Below are positions 7,373 through 15,123 of a stretch of DNA of 34,414 nt, one piece after another. The notes beneath the pieces were generated by a model, which saw nothing but the letters and a program-made list of their open reading frames with translations, was not told the origin of the DNA and did no database searches. The first letter of the stretch is position 1. Every line of letters starts with the position of its first letter. Origin of the DNA: Amycolatopsis coloradensis (GTDB lineage: Bacteria; Actinomycetota; Actinomycetes; Mycobacteriales; Pseudonocardiaceae); NCBI RefSeq assembly GCF_001953865.1, contig NZ_MQUQ01000034.1, positions 1 through 34,414 on the forward strand, in the 5' to 3' direction. Position numbers and translations under genes: made by a program.

Positions 7373-8275
7373 TCAGGCCTTGACGCGTGCGGCGGCGAGC
7401 TCCAGCGCGGCGGTCAGGTCGTTGACCCAAGGCGCGCCACGAACGGTGCGCCCTTCCCAACCGGGACCGGCGACGGCGACCTCGCACCCGCGGCGTTGCA
7501 GACGCTGGCACAGCGGGCCGTCGACGGTGTCGGCGGACATCGACCACAGCACGACCAGCACCGGATCCACTTTGGCGGCCAAGCCGACCAGCGTGTCCGC
7601 GGGCACCAGCTGCCCGAGGTAGAGCGCGGGGATACCGATCTCCGCCATCGACGCGCGAAGGATCTCGACCGGCAGGCTGTGCCGCTCGTCCGGGCAACAG
7701 GCCACGAGCACCCCTCGTTCGGACGGCGCGGCCGTGAACCGGGCGACGTAGCGCTGGAGCGCCAGGGAAACCTCGGTGGTGAGCGCCCACTCCGCCTCGT
7801 AACACACGTCTCCCCGGAGCCAGCGGCCACCGAGGCCGCGCAGCACCGGCAGGAGAACGTCAGCCCACAGAGCCGCCGCGCCGATCGCGTCCAGGGTCTC
7901 GTCCAGCAAGGCCGCGATGGAAGCGAACTGGAGGTCTTCCGCGGCCTGCTCGAGTTCGCCGACCAGCCGGCCGGCAGGCACGCCGGGGGCCGCATCGTCG
8001 ACACCGGAGAACACCGCGGCGGCCGCCTCGCGGGCGCGGATACCGCGGTCGATCAGCCGCCGCATATGCCGCAGCCTGCGCACATCCTCGTCCGAATAGC
8101 GGCGATGACGTCCGTCGGCGCGCAAGGTGGGGCCGACGCCGTAACGCGCGGCCCAGGTCCGGAGCGTGACCGGCGAGATGCCCAGCACCTCGGCGACCAT
8201 TCCCGGGGTCCACGACCCGCCGGCCGGGGGGCCACCACGGCCGCTCATCTCGTCGACGTCCATCCAGTACCACAT
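7373..8275 (-). CDS. MerR-family regulator with cobalamin-binding domain (LitR/CarH-like, altered motifs)
   Basis: A 300-residue regulator. Residues 22-85 form a MerR winged helix (TPGMVAEVLGISPVTLRTW, then GRHRRYSDEDVRRL). Residues 105-180 match the helical cap and 187-298 the B12-binding Rossmann domain. CarH/LitR proteins use bound adenosylcobalamin to sense light and repress carotenoid genes; this gene diverges from crtE, fitting that role. The lower-ligand motif keeps E197-x-H199 but reads ERHSLP instead of ExHxxG. The cap motif WHx8EH is altered: W152-L153 and E162-W163, so both histidines of the photoreceptor motif are missing. Cobalamin binding is plausible, CarH-type photochemistry doubtful. 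ATG at 8275 has no clear ribosome-binding site; ATGs at 8263 and 8248 are alternatives. Confidence 0.87.
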   Translation of the reverse strand: MWYWMDVDEMSGRGGPPAGGSWTPGMVAEVLGISPVTLRTWAARYGVGPTLRADGRHRRYSDEDVRRLRHMRRLIDRGIRAREAAAAVFSGVDDAAPGVPAGRLVGELEQAAEDLQFASIAALLDETLDAIGAAALWADVLLPVLRGLGGRWLRGDVCYEAEWALTTEVSLALQRYVARFTAAPSERGVLVACCPDERHSLPVEILRASMAEIGIPALYLGQLVPADTLVGLAAKVDPVLVVLWSMSADTVDGPLCQRLQRRGCEVAVAGPGWEGRTVRGAPWVNDLTAALELAAARVKA

Positions 8276-8476
8276 TTCCGGTGCGGCGCCGCGCTCGCGC
8301 GGGTATCCACTGCGGCCAGCTTACGAGGCCACCGGACGAACACCCGGCGGCACCACGGCGTGGTCGGGAGGGGACCGTCTGCACCGGGTGCCGCCGGGCT
8401 CCGGCGGGTGGCGGGGACTCGGCCACCCTCTCACAAGGGGATCTTCACCGACCCGGGTTTGTCCCGAGCAGTACCG

Positions 8477-8493
8477 GGAACTCTCGGAGTTCC
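8477..8493. promoter_or_regulatory. 17-bp perfect palindrome, candidate operator between the MerR gene and crtE
   Basis: GGAACTC at 8477-8483, three bases, then GAGTTCC at 8487-8493. It lies in the 333-base divergent gap (8276-8608) between the cobalamin-type MerR gene and crtE, about 26 bases upstream of the best crtE -35 candidate. That suggests an operator for the MerR protein. GGAAC is also the core -35 sequence of many ECF sigma promoters, so an ECF promoter is an alternative. Apart from this and the promoter at 8519-8548, I see nothing definite in the gap. Confidence 0.45.
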
Positions 8494-8518
8494 TGCCCTA
8501 CAGGCAATTCCGCCCGAG

Positions 8519-8548
8519 TTGCGGGGGTGCCGCCGGATCTAGTAGACA
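8519..8548 (+). promoter_or_regulatory. Candidate promoter of the carotenoid operon
   Basis: TTGCGG at 8519-8524 and TAGACA at 8543-8548 are 18 bases apart, close to the actinobacterial housekeeping pattern TTGAC-N17-19-TAGANT. Transcription would begin near 8555, giving a leader of about 54 bases before the crtE start at 8609. Two copies of GAAACG (8563 and 8574) lie in the leader. Confidence 0.4.
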
Positions 8549-8608
8549 AGGTACACCAGCTTGAAACGGTTGTGAAACGAATCACCGGATCGGCGGAGGG
8601 ATACTCGG

Positions 8609-9709
8609 ATGGTGTCGACCATGGCGGCGGAAGCGGTGCCGTCGAAGAAGGCACCGCCCGCGTGGCTGGACGCCGTCGGCGAGCGTTGCCTCGCCGAAGC
8701 ACACGGTTTCGTCGAGGCACGGGCCGCCGAGCACTTCTCCGGACGTAGCGAGGGCGAACTCGCGGAAACCGTCATTCCCCAGTTCGTCGCCGGCGGGAAA
8801 TTCCTCCGCCCGATGTTCGCCTATGTGGGCTGGCGATGCGGAGGCCCCGAATCGGACGCCGCCTTGCGGGCCGCGGCGAGCTTGGAACTACTCCATTGTT
8901 TCGCCTTGGCACAAGACGACGTCATGGACGGCTCGGCACTTCGCCGTCGCCGCCCCGCGCTGCACGTCCGGTTCGCGCGTTGGCACGCGGAGCGGGGCTG
9001 GAGCGGATCAGCCGACCGGTTCGGCGAAGCCGCGGCGACGCTGTCCGGTGATCTCTTCCTCGTCTGGTCGGAGCAGCTGCTCCGAGAATCGGGTCTGGAC
9101 GCGGAAACGCTGGCGCGAGGATGGCCGAGGTACGACCTGATGCGAGCGGAGCTGGCGGTCGGGCAACTCGCTGATCTCGTGAACGACGCCCGGGCGCTCC
9201 CCGCCTGGGAGACGCTGCTCGACGTGCTACGCCGGAAATCCGGCAATTACACGGTTCGCAGACCGCTGGAGTTCGGCGCGGCGCTGGCGGGCTGCGGCGC
9301 TGACGTCATGGCCGCCCTCGCCGAATACGGCGGTCTGATCGGCGAGGCGTTCCAGTTCCGGGACGACCTGCTCGGTGTCTTCGGCGACCCGGCGGCCACC
9401 GGCAAACCCGCCGGTCAGGATCTCCGCGATCGCAAGGCGTCCAGCGTGGTGGTGCTCGCCGCCGAGATGGCCGACCGGCGGCAGCGCGACGAACTCGACG
9501 AACTACTCCAGCTCCCCATCGTGGACGACCGAGCCGTCTCCCGCTGGTGCGGACTGATCACGGCGACCGGGGCGCGCGAACGCCTCGGCGAACTGATCCG
9601 GGAACGCGCCGAAAAGGCCCAGGCGGTGATCGACCCCGCGGTCTTCCCGCGACAGGCCGCGGACGCGCTGGCGGTCCTCGCCACCAGGTGCACGGAGCGC
9701 GACCGATGA
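8609..9709 (+). CDS. crtE: Geranylgeranyl diphosphate synthase (polyprenyl synthetase)
   Basis: A 366-residue trans-prenyltransferase that joins isopentenyl diphosphate to allylic diphosphates to make GGPP, the precursor of phytoene. The first Asp-rich motif is D103-D104-V-M-D107 followed by GSALRRRRP; the second is FRDDLLGVFGD with D252, D253 and D260. Both bind the magnesium-diphosphate. The basic GGKFLRP near residue 62 is the IPP-binding segment. ATG at 8609 has GGAGGG 8 bases upstream. It is the first gene of the carotenoid operon; its stop overlaps the crtI start as ATGA. GGPP as the product is inferred from the neighbours. Confidence 0.93.
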   Translation: MVSTMAAEAVPSKKAPPAWLDAVGERCLAEAHGFVEARAAEHFSGRSEGELAETVIPQFVAGGKFLRPMFAYVGWRCGGPESDAALRAAASLELLHCFALAQDDVMDGSALRRRRPALHVRFARWHAERGWSGSADRFGEAAATLSGDLFLVWSEQLLRESGLDAETLARGWPRYDLMRAELAVGQLADLVNDARALPAWETLLDVLRRKSGNYTVRRPLEFGAALAGCGADVMAALAEYGGLIGEAFQFRDDLLGVFGDPAATGKPAGQDLRDRKASSVVVLAAEMADRRQRDELDELLQLPIVDDRAVSRWCGLITATGARERLGELIRERAEKAQAVIDPAVFPRQAADALAVLATRCTERDR

Positions 9710-11223
9710 AAACGGTGCCGGGGCGGACGGATCGGATCGTCGTGGTGGGAGCGGGGCTGTCGGGGCTGTCGGCGGCCCTGCATCTGGCCGGCCGCGGCCG
9801 CGAAGTCACCGTTCTCGAACGCGACCCCGGGCCGGGCGGCCGCGCGGGCCGCGTCGAACACGAGGGCTACTCGCTCGACACCGGCCCGACGGTGCTGACC
9901 ATGCCGTCGATCCTGGGGGACACCTTCGGCGCAGTGGGTGCCGAGCTGAGCCGGGAGCTCCCGCTGACCAGGCTCGATCCGGCCTACCTCGCGCGGTTCG
10001 CCGACGGCGGCACCCTGCCCGTGCACACCGGGGCCGAGGCGATGACGGACGCGGTACGGGAGTTCGCCGGACCCGCCGAGGCCGCGGGTTACCTGCGGTT
10101 ACGCGCTTGGCTGACCCGGCTCTACCGGGCCGAGTTCGGCCGGTTCATCGACTCCAACATCGACTCGCCACTGGACATGCTCAACCCCGATCTGGCACGT
10201 CTGGTCGCGCTCGGCGGATTCCGGCGATTGGACCCCAAGATCGGGTCGTTCCTCACCGACGAGCGGCTGAAGCGGGTGTTCACCTTCCAAGCGCTCTACG
10301 CGGGCGAGTCGCCGATGCGGGCGCTGGCGCTGTACGCGATCATTTCCTATATGGACACCGTCGGCGGCGTGTACTTCCCGCCCGGCGGGATCGCGGCACT
10401 CCCTCAGGCACTCGCCCGGGTCGCGGCGGCGAACGGTGTCACGTTCCACTACGGCGCCACCGTGCGAGAGCTCGAACGCACAGGCGCCCGGATCCACGCC
10501 GTCCGCACTGCCGACGGCGAACGTCATCCGTGCGACGCCGTCGTCCTGACGACCGAACCAGCCGAGAGCTATCGGCTGCTCGGCCGGACCCCGAAGCGGC
10601 CGGTCACGCTGCGGCCGGCGCCGTCGGCACTGGTGGTGCACACCGGTGGCCCCGATGCCCGGCCGGCAGCGGGGCACCACACCATTTCCTTCGGGCAGGG
10701 ATGGCGCTCGACCTTCGACGAACTCATCACCACCGGACGCCGCATGTCCGACCCGTCCCTGCTGATCACCCGGCCGACCGCGACCGATCCGGCGCTCGCA
10801 CCGCCGGGCCGTCAGCTGTACTCGATTCTCGCACCGGTGCCGAATCTCGACCGGGGCCCCGCGGATTGGGCCACCGAAGCCGAACCGTACGCGGAGGAGA
10901 TCCTCGCTGTCGCACGGCAGCGACTACTGCCGGACTTCGAACCCGAGTTCACCGAGGTCATCAGTCCCGCCGACTGGTCGGATCGCGGTCTGGTGGCAGG
11001 CACCCCCTTCAGCTACGCGCACTCCTTCGTCCAAACCGGACCGTTCCGGCCGAGGAATCTGCCGCGGGGCACCGAAAACGCCGTCCTCGCCGGTGGCGGG
11101 ACGGTGCCGGGAGTGGGCGTGCCGACCGTCCTCGTCTCCGGCAGGCTGGCCGCGGACCGGATCACCGGCGTACCCGTACGCCGCACGCGCGTACTCGACC
11201 TGGCCACGGAGGCGAGCCGATGA
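9706..11223 (+). CDS. crtI: Phytoene desaturase
   Basis: A 505-residue FAD-dependent desaturase that should convert phytoene to lycopene in successive steps at the membrane. The N-terminal motif VVVGAGLSGLSAALHLAGRG and ERDPGPGGRAGRVEHEGYSLDTGPT is the classical CrtI opening. The central GVYFPPGGIAALPQALARVA and the C-terminal GGGTVPGVGVPTVLVSGRLAADRI match the bacterial phytoene dehydrogenase signature. ATG at 9706 overlaps the crtE stop (ATGA), and the end overlaps the crtB start the same way, so translation is coupled. Length is normal for the family, and no damage is seen. Confidence 0.94.
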   Translation: MKTVPGRTDRIVVVGAGLSGLSAALHLAGRGREVTVLERDPGPGGRAGRVEHEGYSLDTGPTVLTMPSILGDTFGAVGAELSRELPLTRLDPAYLARFADGGTLPVHTGAEAMTDAVREFAGPAEAAGYLRLRAWLTRLYRAEFGRFIDSNIDSPLDMLNPDLARLVALGGFRRLDPKIGSFLTDERLKRVFTFQALYAGESPMRALALYAIISYMDTVGGVYFPPGGIAALPQALARVAAANGVTFHYGATVRELERTGARIHAVRTADGERHPCDAVVLTTEPAESYRLLGRTPKRPVTLRPAPSALVVHTGGPDARPAAGHHTISFGQGWRSTFDELITTGRRMSDPSLLITRPTATDPALAPPGRQLYSILAPVPNLDRGPADWATEAEPYAEEILAVARQRLLPDFEPEFTEVISPADWSDRGLVAGTPFSYAHSFVQTGPFRPRNLPRGTENAVLAGGGTVPGVGVPTVLVSGRLAADRITGVPVRRTRVLDLATEASR

Positions 11224-12182
11224 CCCGACGCGAACTCGACGCCGCCGCAATCCACGACCCTGGCCTGCGAGCCGCCTACACCTGGTGCCGCGAGGTCAAC
11301 GCCAGGAACGGCAGGACGTACTTCCTGGCGACGCGCATGCTGACTCCCGCCCAGCGGCCCGCCGTCCACGCGCTCTACGGCTTCGCCCGATGGCTGGACG
11401 ACATCGTCGACGAGCCCGATCCGGACGCCACCCCGCGATCTCTGGCCATCCGGCTGTCCGAAGTGGAGGATCGCTTTCTCGCCGACCTGGCCATGGGCAC
11501 AAGCGACGACCCCCTGCTGACGGCGGTGATCGACACGGCGGCCCGGTACGAACTGGAGGACCAGCTCTTCCGCGACTTCTTCACGTCGATGCGGATGGAC
11601 CTGAGCGTGACCGACTACGCCACCAGGAACGATCTCGACGCCTATGTGCACGGATCGGCCGAGGTCATCGGCCTGCAGGTACTCCCGATCCTCGGCGCGG
11701 TGGCCCCCCGCGAAGAAGCCGCACCGCGAGCCGCCGCGCTCGGTAAGGCCTTCCAGCTGACCAACTTCCTCCGTGACGTCGCCGAGGATTTCGCGCGTGG
11801 CCGGGTCTACCTGCCCGCCGACGAACTCAAGGAACACGACGTCGACCGCGAACGGCTGTCCTGGTGCGCGGAGCACGGCCGATCCGACGTACGCGTACGC
11901 GCCGCGATCAGGGAACAGATCGCCACCACACGGCGGATCTACACCGAAGCGCGGCCGGGGATCGCGATGCTGCATCCGGTCTCGCGCCCCTGCGTGGCCA
12001 CCGCCGCGACCCTCTACGGGGAGATCCTCGACCGGATCGAGGGCGCGGACCACGACGTCTTCACCGGCCGGGCGACGGTGCCTCGGCGGCGTCGGCTCGG
12101 AGTCGCCTGCGGTGCGCTCGCTCGCGCACAGTGGGCGAGAACGCGGCATCCCGCCCCCACTGCCCCGTCGGCGGTGAGCTGA
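11220..12182 (+). CDS. crtB: Phytoene synthase
   Basis: A 320-residue squalene/phytoene synthase that condenses two GGPP molecules to phytoene. The first Asp-rich motif is YGFARWLDDIVDE (D60, D61, D64); the second region reads LTNFLRDVAEDFARGRVYLP, the diagnostic pair of motifs that bind diphosphate through magnesium. The N-terminal SRT-like substrate segment is ARNGRTYFLATRML. ATG at 11220 overlaps the crtI stop by four bases, and the next gene begins directly after the stop. Length and motifs are complete. Confidence 0.94.
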   Translation: MTRRELDAAAIHDPGLRAAYTWCREVNARNGRTYFLATRMLTPAQRPAVHALYGFARWLDDIVDEPDPDATPRSLAIRLSEVEDRFLADLAMGTSDDPLLTAVIDTAARYELEDQLFRDFFTSMRMDLSVTDYATRNDLDAYVHGSAEVIGLQVLPILGAVAPREEAAPRAAALGKAFQLTNFLRDVAEDFARGRVYLPADELKEHDVDRERLSWCAEHGRSDVRVRAAIREQIATTRRIYTEARPGIAMLHPVSRPCVATAATLYGEILDRIEGADHDVFTGRATVPRRRRLGVACGALARAQWARTRHPAPTAPSAVS

Positions 12183-12524
12183 ATGGGCAAAGTCGAATAC
12201 CTGGTCGTGCTGGCGGCGTGCGTTCTGGTGACACTGCCGCTGGAGATCGCCGGGGCCCGGGTCTACCGGCAGCCGAAACGGCTCGCCCGCGCACTGCTCC
12301 CGGTGGCCGTGCTCTTCCTCGTCTGGGACGCGGTGGCGATCGCGGGCGAGGTCTGGAGTTACGCGCCGGACTTCGTCACCGGCGTCCGCGCACCGTTTTC
12401 CGTCCCGCTGGAGGAAATTCTGTTCTTCGTCGTCATCCCGATCTGCGGGATACTGACCTATGAAGCGGTCCAGCTCACCCTCACCGCGGCCCGGCGGCGC
12501 GGGAAACCGGCGGCCCGGCGATGA
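12183..12524 (+). CDS. crtYc: Lycopene cyclase subunit, CarR/CrtYc type
   Basis: A 113-residue integral membrane protein with three hydrophobic segments (about 5-22, 34-54, 77-98). It is one half of the heterodimeric lycopene cyclase found in actinobacteria. The key motif PLEEILFFVV (about residue 74-83) is the E-rich cyclase signature, repeated in variant form in the next gene. Together the two subunits close ionone rings on lycopene ends. The ATG directly follows the crtB stop with no gap, and the end overlaps the next start as ATGA. Whether the rings formed are beta is inferred from the downstream crtU, which needs beta-rings. Confidence 0.9.
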   Translation: MGKVEYLVVLAACVLVTLPLEIAGARVYRQPKRLARALLPVAVLFLVWDAVAIAGEVWSYAPDFVTGVRAPFSVPLEEILFFVVIPICGILTYEAVQLTLTAARRRGKPAARR

Positions 12525-12841
12525 TTCCTTGGGGTTACACCGTTCCCGCCGTCGCCGCGGTCATCGTGGTGGTCCTCGCCGAGGTGACCATCCTGAAGAC
12601 CGGGCTGTTCCGCAAACCCGCCTACTGGCTCACGATGGTCATCGTCACCGGTTTCCAGATCCCCGTCGACGGCTGGCTGACGAAGTTGTCCGCCCCGATC
12701 GTCCTCTACGCGCCCGAGCACATCACCGGCTGGCGGTTCCCCTGGGACATCCCGGTCGAAGACTTCTTCTTCGGTTTCGCGATGGTGACCGCCGTACTGC
12801 TGCTGTGGGAACGGGCTCGGACACCCGAGGAGGCACGATGA
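12521..12841 (+). CDS. crtYd: Lycopene cyclase subunit, CrtYd type
   Basis: A 106-residue membrane protein, second half of the heterodimeric lycopene cyclase. It has hydrophobic segments near residues 7-23, 34-52 and 84-97. The motif PVEDFFFGFAMV (about 78-89) pairs with PLEEILFFVV of the preceding gene. The start ATG at 12521 overlaps the crtYc stop, and the end overlaps the next gene start, so both subunits should be made in similar amounts. Order and sizes resemble those reported for Brevibacterium and Corynebacterium carotenoid loci. Confidence 0.9.
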   Translation: MIPWGYTVPAVAAVIVVVLAEVTILKTGLFRKPAYWLTMVIVTGFQIPVDGWLTKLSAPIVLYAPEHITGWRFPWDIPVEDFFFGFAMVTAVLLLWERARTPEEAR

Positions 12842-13569
12842 ACGCCATGGCGCGAGACGGTTTGCCGCGCGACACCGTGCCCTCGGCCTTCGACACCGAG
12901 GCCCGGTTCTACGACCGCCTCGTGGGAGCGAATCCCGGGTACCACGACCATCTGCGCCTTTCCGCCGCACGGCTGGCCCTTCCCTCGGCCGTACCCGGAC
13001 TGCGTGTGCTGGACGCGGGGTGCGGAACCGGCGCGTCCACGGCGGCACTGGTGTCCGTGGCACCGGAAGCCCGGATCACCGCCTTCGACGCGTCCGGAGA
13101 AATGCTGGAGCGAGCACGGAACAAGAGCTGGCCCGACGGTGTCGAATTCGTGCACACGCCGGTCGAGGACCTGGCCGGGATCCACGGCCCGTTCGACGCG
13201 ATCCTGGCGGCATACCTGCTGCGCAACCTCACCGACCCCACCACGCAGCTGCGCCGGCTTCGCCGACTGCTCCGGCCGGGTGGCCGGATCGCGGTGCACG
13301 AGTACTCCGTCCGCGACTCCCGGCGCGCCCGCTGGGTCTGGAACGCCGTGTGCGCGGGGGTGATCATCCCGCTCGGGAAGCTCACCACCGGCGACGCGAC
13401 GCTCTACCGCCATCTTCGCCGCAGCGTCCTCGAGTTCGACGGCGTCACCTCGCTCGCCCGGCGCCTCACGAACGCCGGCTTCACCGACGTCCACACCGCG
13501 ACCGTCACCGGCTGGCAGCGGGACATCGTCCACACCGTCGTCGGCACCGCCCCGCTGGAGACACCGTGA
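12838..13569 (+). CDS. Class I SAM-dependent methyltransferase (CrtT-like position)
   Basis: A 243-residue methyltransferase of the UbiE/Methyltransf_11 type. The SAM-binding motif I is LRVLDAGCGTGASTAAL (about 56-72), followed by an acidic end of strand 2 in ITAFDASGEMLERA and the motif DAILAAYLLRNLTDP. It lies inside the carotenoid operon with four-base overlaps on both sides, so it should act on a carotenoid or its precursor. Streptomyces isorenieratene clusters contain a methyltransferase called CrtT in a similar neighbourhood; its exact step is not settled as far as I recall. The ATG at 12838 overlaps the crtYd stop. Confidence 0.85.
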   Translation: MNAMARDGLPRDTVPSAFDTEARFYDRLVGANPGYHDHLRLSAARLALPSAVPGLRVLDAGCGTGASTAALVSVAPEARITAFDASGEMLERARNKSWPDGVEFVHTPVEDLAGIHGPFDAILAAYLLRNLTDPTTQLRRLRRLLRPGGRIAVHEYSVRDSRRARWVWNAVCAGVIIPLGKLTTGDATLYRHLRRSVLEFDGVTSLARRLTNAGFTDVHTATVTGWQRDIVHTVVGTAPLETP

Positions 13570-15107
13570 CCCTCCCCCGGGACTCCCGTCGGGTCACCCG
13601 GCAGGCGCCGCCGGGCCTCGCCGACGCCGCCCTGCTCGGACGACGCCCCACCGCGGCGGTCGTGGGCGGCGGTATCGCCGGGCTCACCGCGGCGACCGGA
13701 CTGGCCGAACGCGGCGTCCAGGTCACCGTCTTCGAACGCGAACACCACCTCGGCGGGCGAGTCGGTGGCTGGCGGGAACGGTTACCGGACGGCGGCGCGG
13801 TGACCATGAGCCGGGGTTTCCACGCGTTCTTCCGTCAGTACTACAACCTGCGCGCCCTGCTCACGCGTACCGATCCGCGGCTGGACCGGCTCACGCCGCT
13901 GACCGACTATCCACTGCTGGACGCGCACGGCCGCATCGACACCTTCGCCGGACTTCCCCGCACCCCGCCGTGGAACGCGGTGGCGTTCGCCTTGCGAAGC
14001 CCGACCTTCACCCGCAAGGACCTGTGGCACCTCAGCGGCCGGGAGGCCTTGCCGCTGGCGACGGTCAGCGTGCCGGAGATCTATCACCGGCTCGACCGCA
14101 CCGACGCCGCCACCTTCCTCGACAAGATCAACTTCCCCGCGGCCGCCAAACACCTCGCGTTCGAGGTCTTCTCCCGCAGTTTCTTCGCCGACCCGCGCGA
14201 CCTGTCCGCCGCGGAGCTGGCGACCATGTTCCACCTGTACTTCCTCGGTTCCAGCGAGGGTCTGGTCTTCGACGTACCGACCGAGCCTTTCACCCAAGCT
14301 CTCTGGGATCCGCTCGCGGACTACCTCTCCGGCCGCCGCGTCGACATCCGAACCGGCACGCCGGTCACGGGCCTCGGCCGGACCGCACCGGGGTTCGCGA
14401 TCGAATCCGGCGGGCGGACGGAGTACTTCGACGGAGTGGTCCTCGCCTGCGACGTCGCCGGCCTGCGCGAAATCGTGGCCGCCTCACCGGATGTCGGCAC
14501 CGAGGCCTGGCGGGCAGGCGTCGGCGCCTTGCGCACCGCCCCGCCGTTCCTGGTCCGGCGGCTCTGGCTCGACCGCCCCGTCGAGGCACACCGGTCGCCG
14601 TTCCTCGGCACCGGCAGCATCCCGCCGCTGGACAACATCAGCCTGCTTGACCGGTACGAGGGAGAAGCCCGGCGCTGGGCCGCCCGTACCGGCGGAGCGG
14701 TCGTCGAACTGCACGCCTACGCGGCCACCACCCAGGACACGAGCGGCTTGGAAAAGGCACTGGAGAAACGCCTTCACGAGATCTACCCGGAGACCCTCGA
14801 CGCACGTGTCGTCGGCGAGTTCACGTTGTGGCGCGACGACTGCCCGTTGTTCGGAGTCGGCGACTTCGCCCGCCGTCCCACGGTGGAAACCCCCGTGCCG
14901 GCACTGGCGCTCGCGGGGGACGGCATCCGGATCGATCTCCCGGTCGCCCTCATGGAACGCGCGGCCGCCACCGGCTGGGCCGCGGCGAACTCCCTTCTCG
15001 GGCACTGGGGCCTCGCCGGGCACCCGATCCGCTCGGTTCCCAACCAAGGACGGATCGGCCTGCTGAACAAGCTGAGTGCCTCGAAGTACTTCACCGAGGC
15101 ATGCTGA
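13566..15107 (+). CDS. crtU: Carotenoid phi-cyclase: beta-carotene desaturase/methyltransferase
   Basis: A 513-residue FAD-containing enzyme related to CrtI that turns beta-ionone rings into aromatic phi-rings by desaturation and methyl shift, giving isorenieratene from beta-carotene. The Rossmann motif is AAVVGGGIAGLTAATGLAERG (near residue 30), followed by FEREHHLGGRVGGW, and then MSRGFHAFFRQYYNLR, typical of CrtU. The C-terminal FAD segment is LALAGDGIRIDLPVALMERAAATGWAAAN. The GTG start at 13566 overlaps the methyltransferase stop as GTGA. It ends the operon, 16 bases from the end of a convergent phosphatase gene. With crtYcYd present, an aromatic end product is the natural prediction. 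Confidence 0.9.
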   Translation: MTLPRDSRRVTRQAPPGLADAALLGRRPTAAVVGGGIAGLTAATGLAERGVQVTVFEREHHLGGRVGGWRERLPDGGAVTMSRGFHAFFRQYYNLRALLTRTDPRLDRLTPLTDYPLLDAHGRIDTFAGLPRTPPWNAVAFALRSPTFTRKDLWHLSGREALPLATVSVPEIYHRLDRTDAATFLDKINFPAAAKHLAFEVFSRSFFADPRDLSAAELATMFHLYFLGSSEGLVFDVPTEPFTQALWDPLADYLSGRRVDIRTGTPVTGLGRTAPGFAIESGGRTEYFDGVVLACDVAGLREIVAASPDVGTEAWRAGVGALRTAPPFLVRRLWLDRPVEAHRSPFLGTGSIPPLDNISLLDRYEGEARRWAARTGGAVVELHAYAATTQDTSGLEKALEKRLHEIYPETLDARVVGEFTLWRDDCPLFGVGDFARRPTVETPVPALALAGDGIRIDLPVALMERAAATGWAAANSLLGHWGLAGHPIRSVPNQGRIGLLNKLSASKYFTEAC

Positions 15108-15123
15108 AGCTCTCGGCAGACGA

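Noticed and set aside
803..8306. Other GGGTATCC copies (about 803, 4542, 8301) as SigB promoters
   Set aside because: None has a GTTT-like -35 at the right distance.
10107..11220. Long + strand frame inside crtI that runs into crtB
   Set aside because: Only the crtB part from 11220 has family motifs and a coupled start; the upstream part is crtI in another frame.
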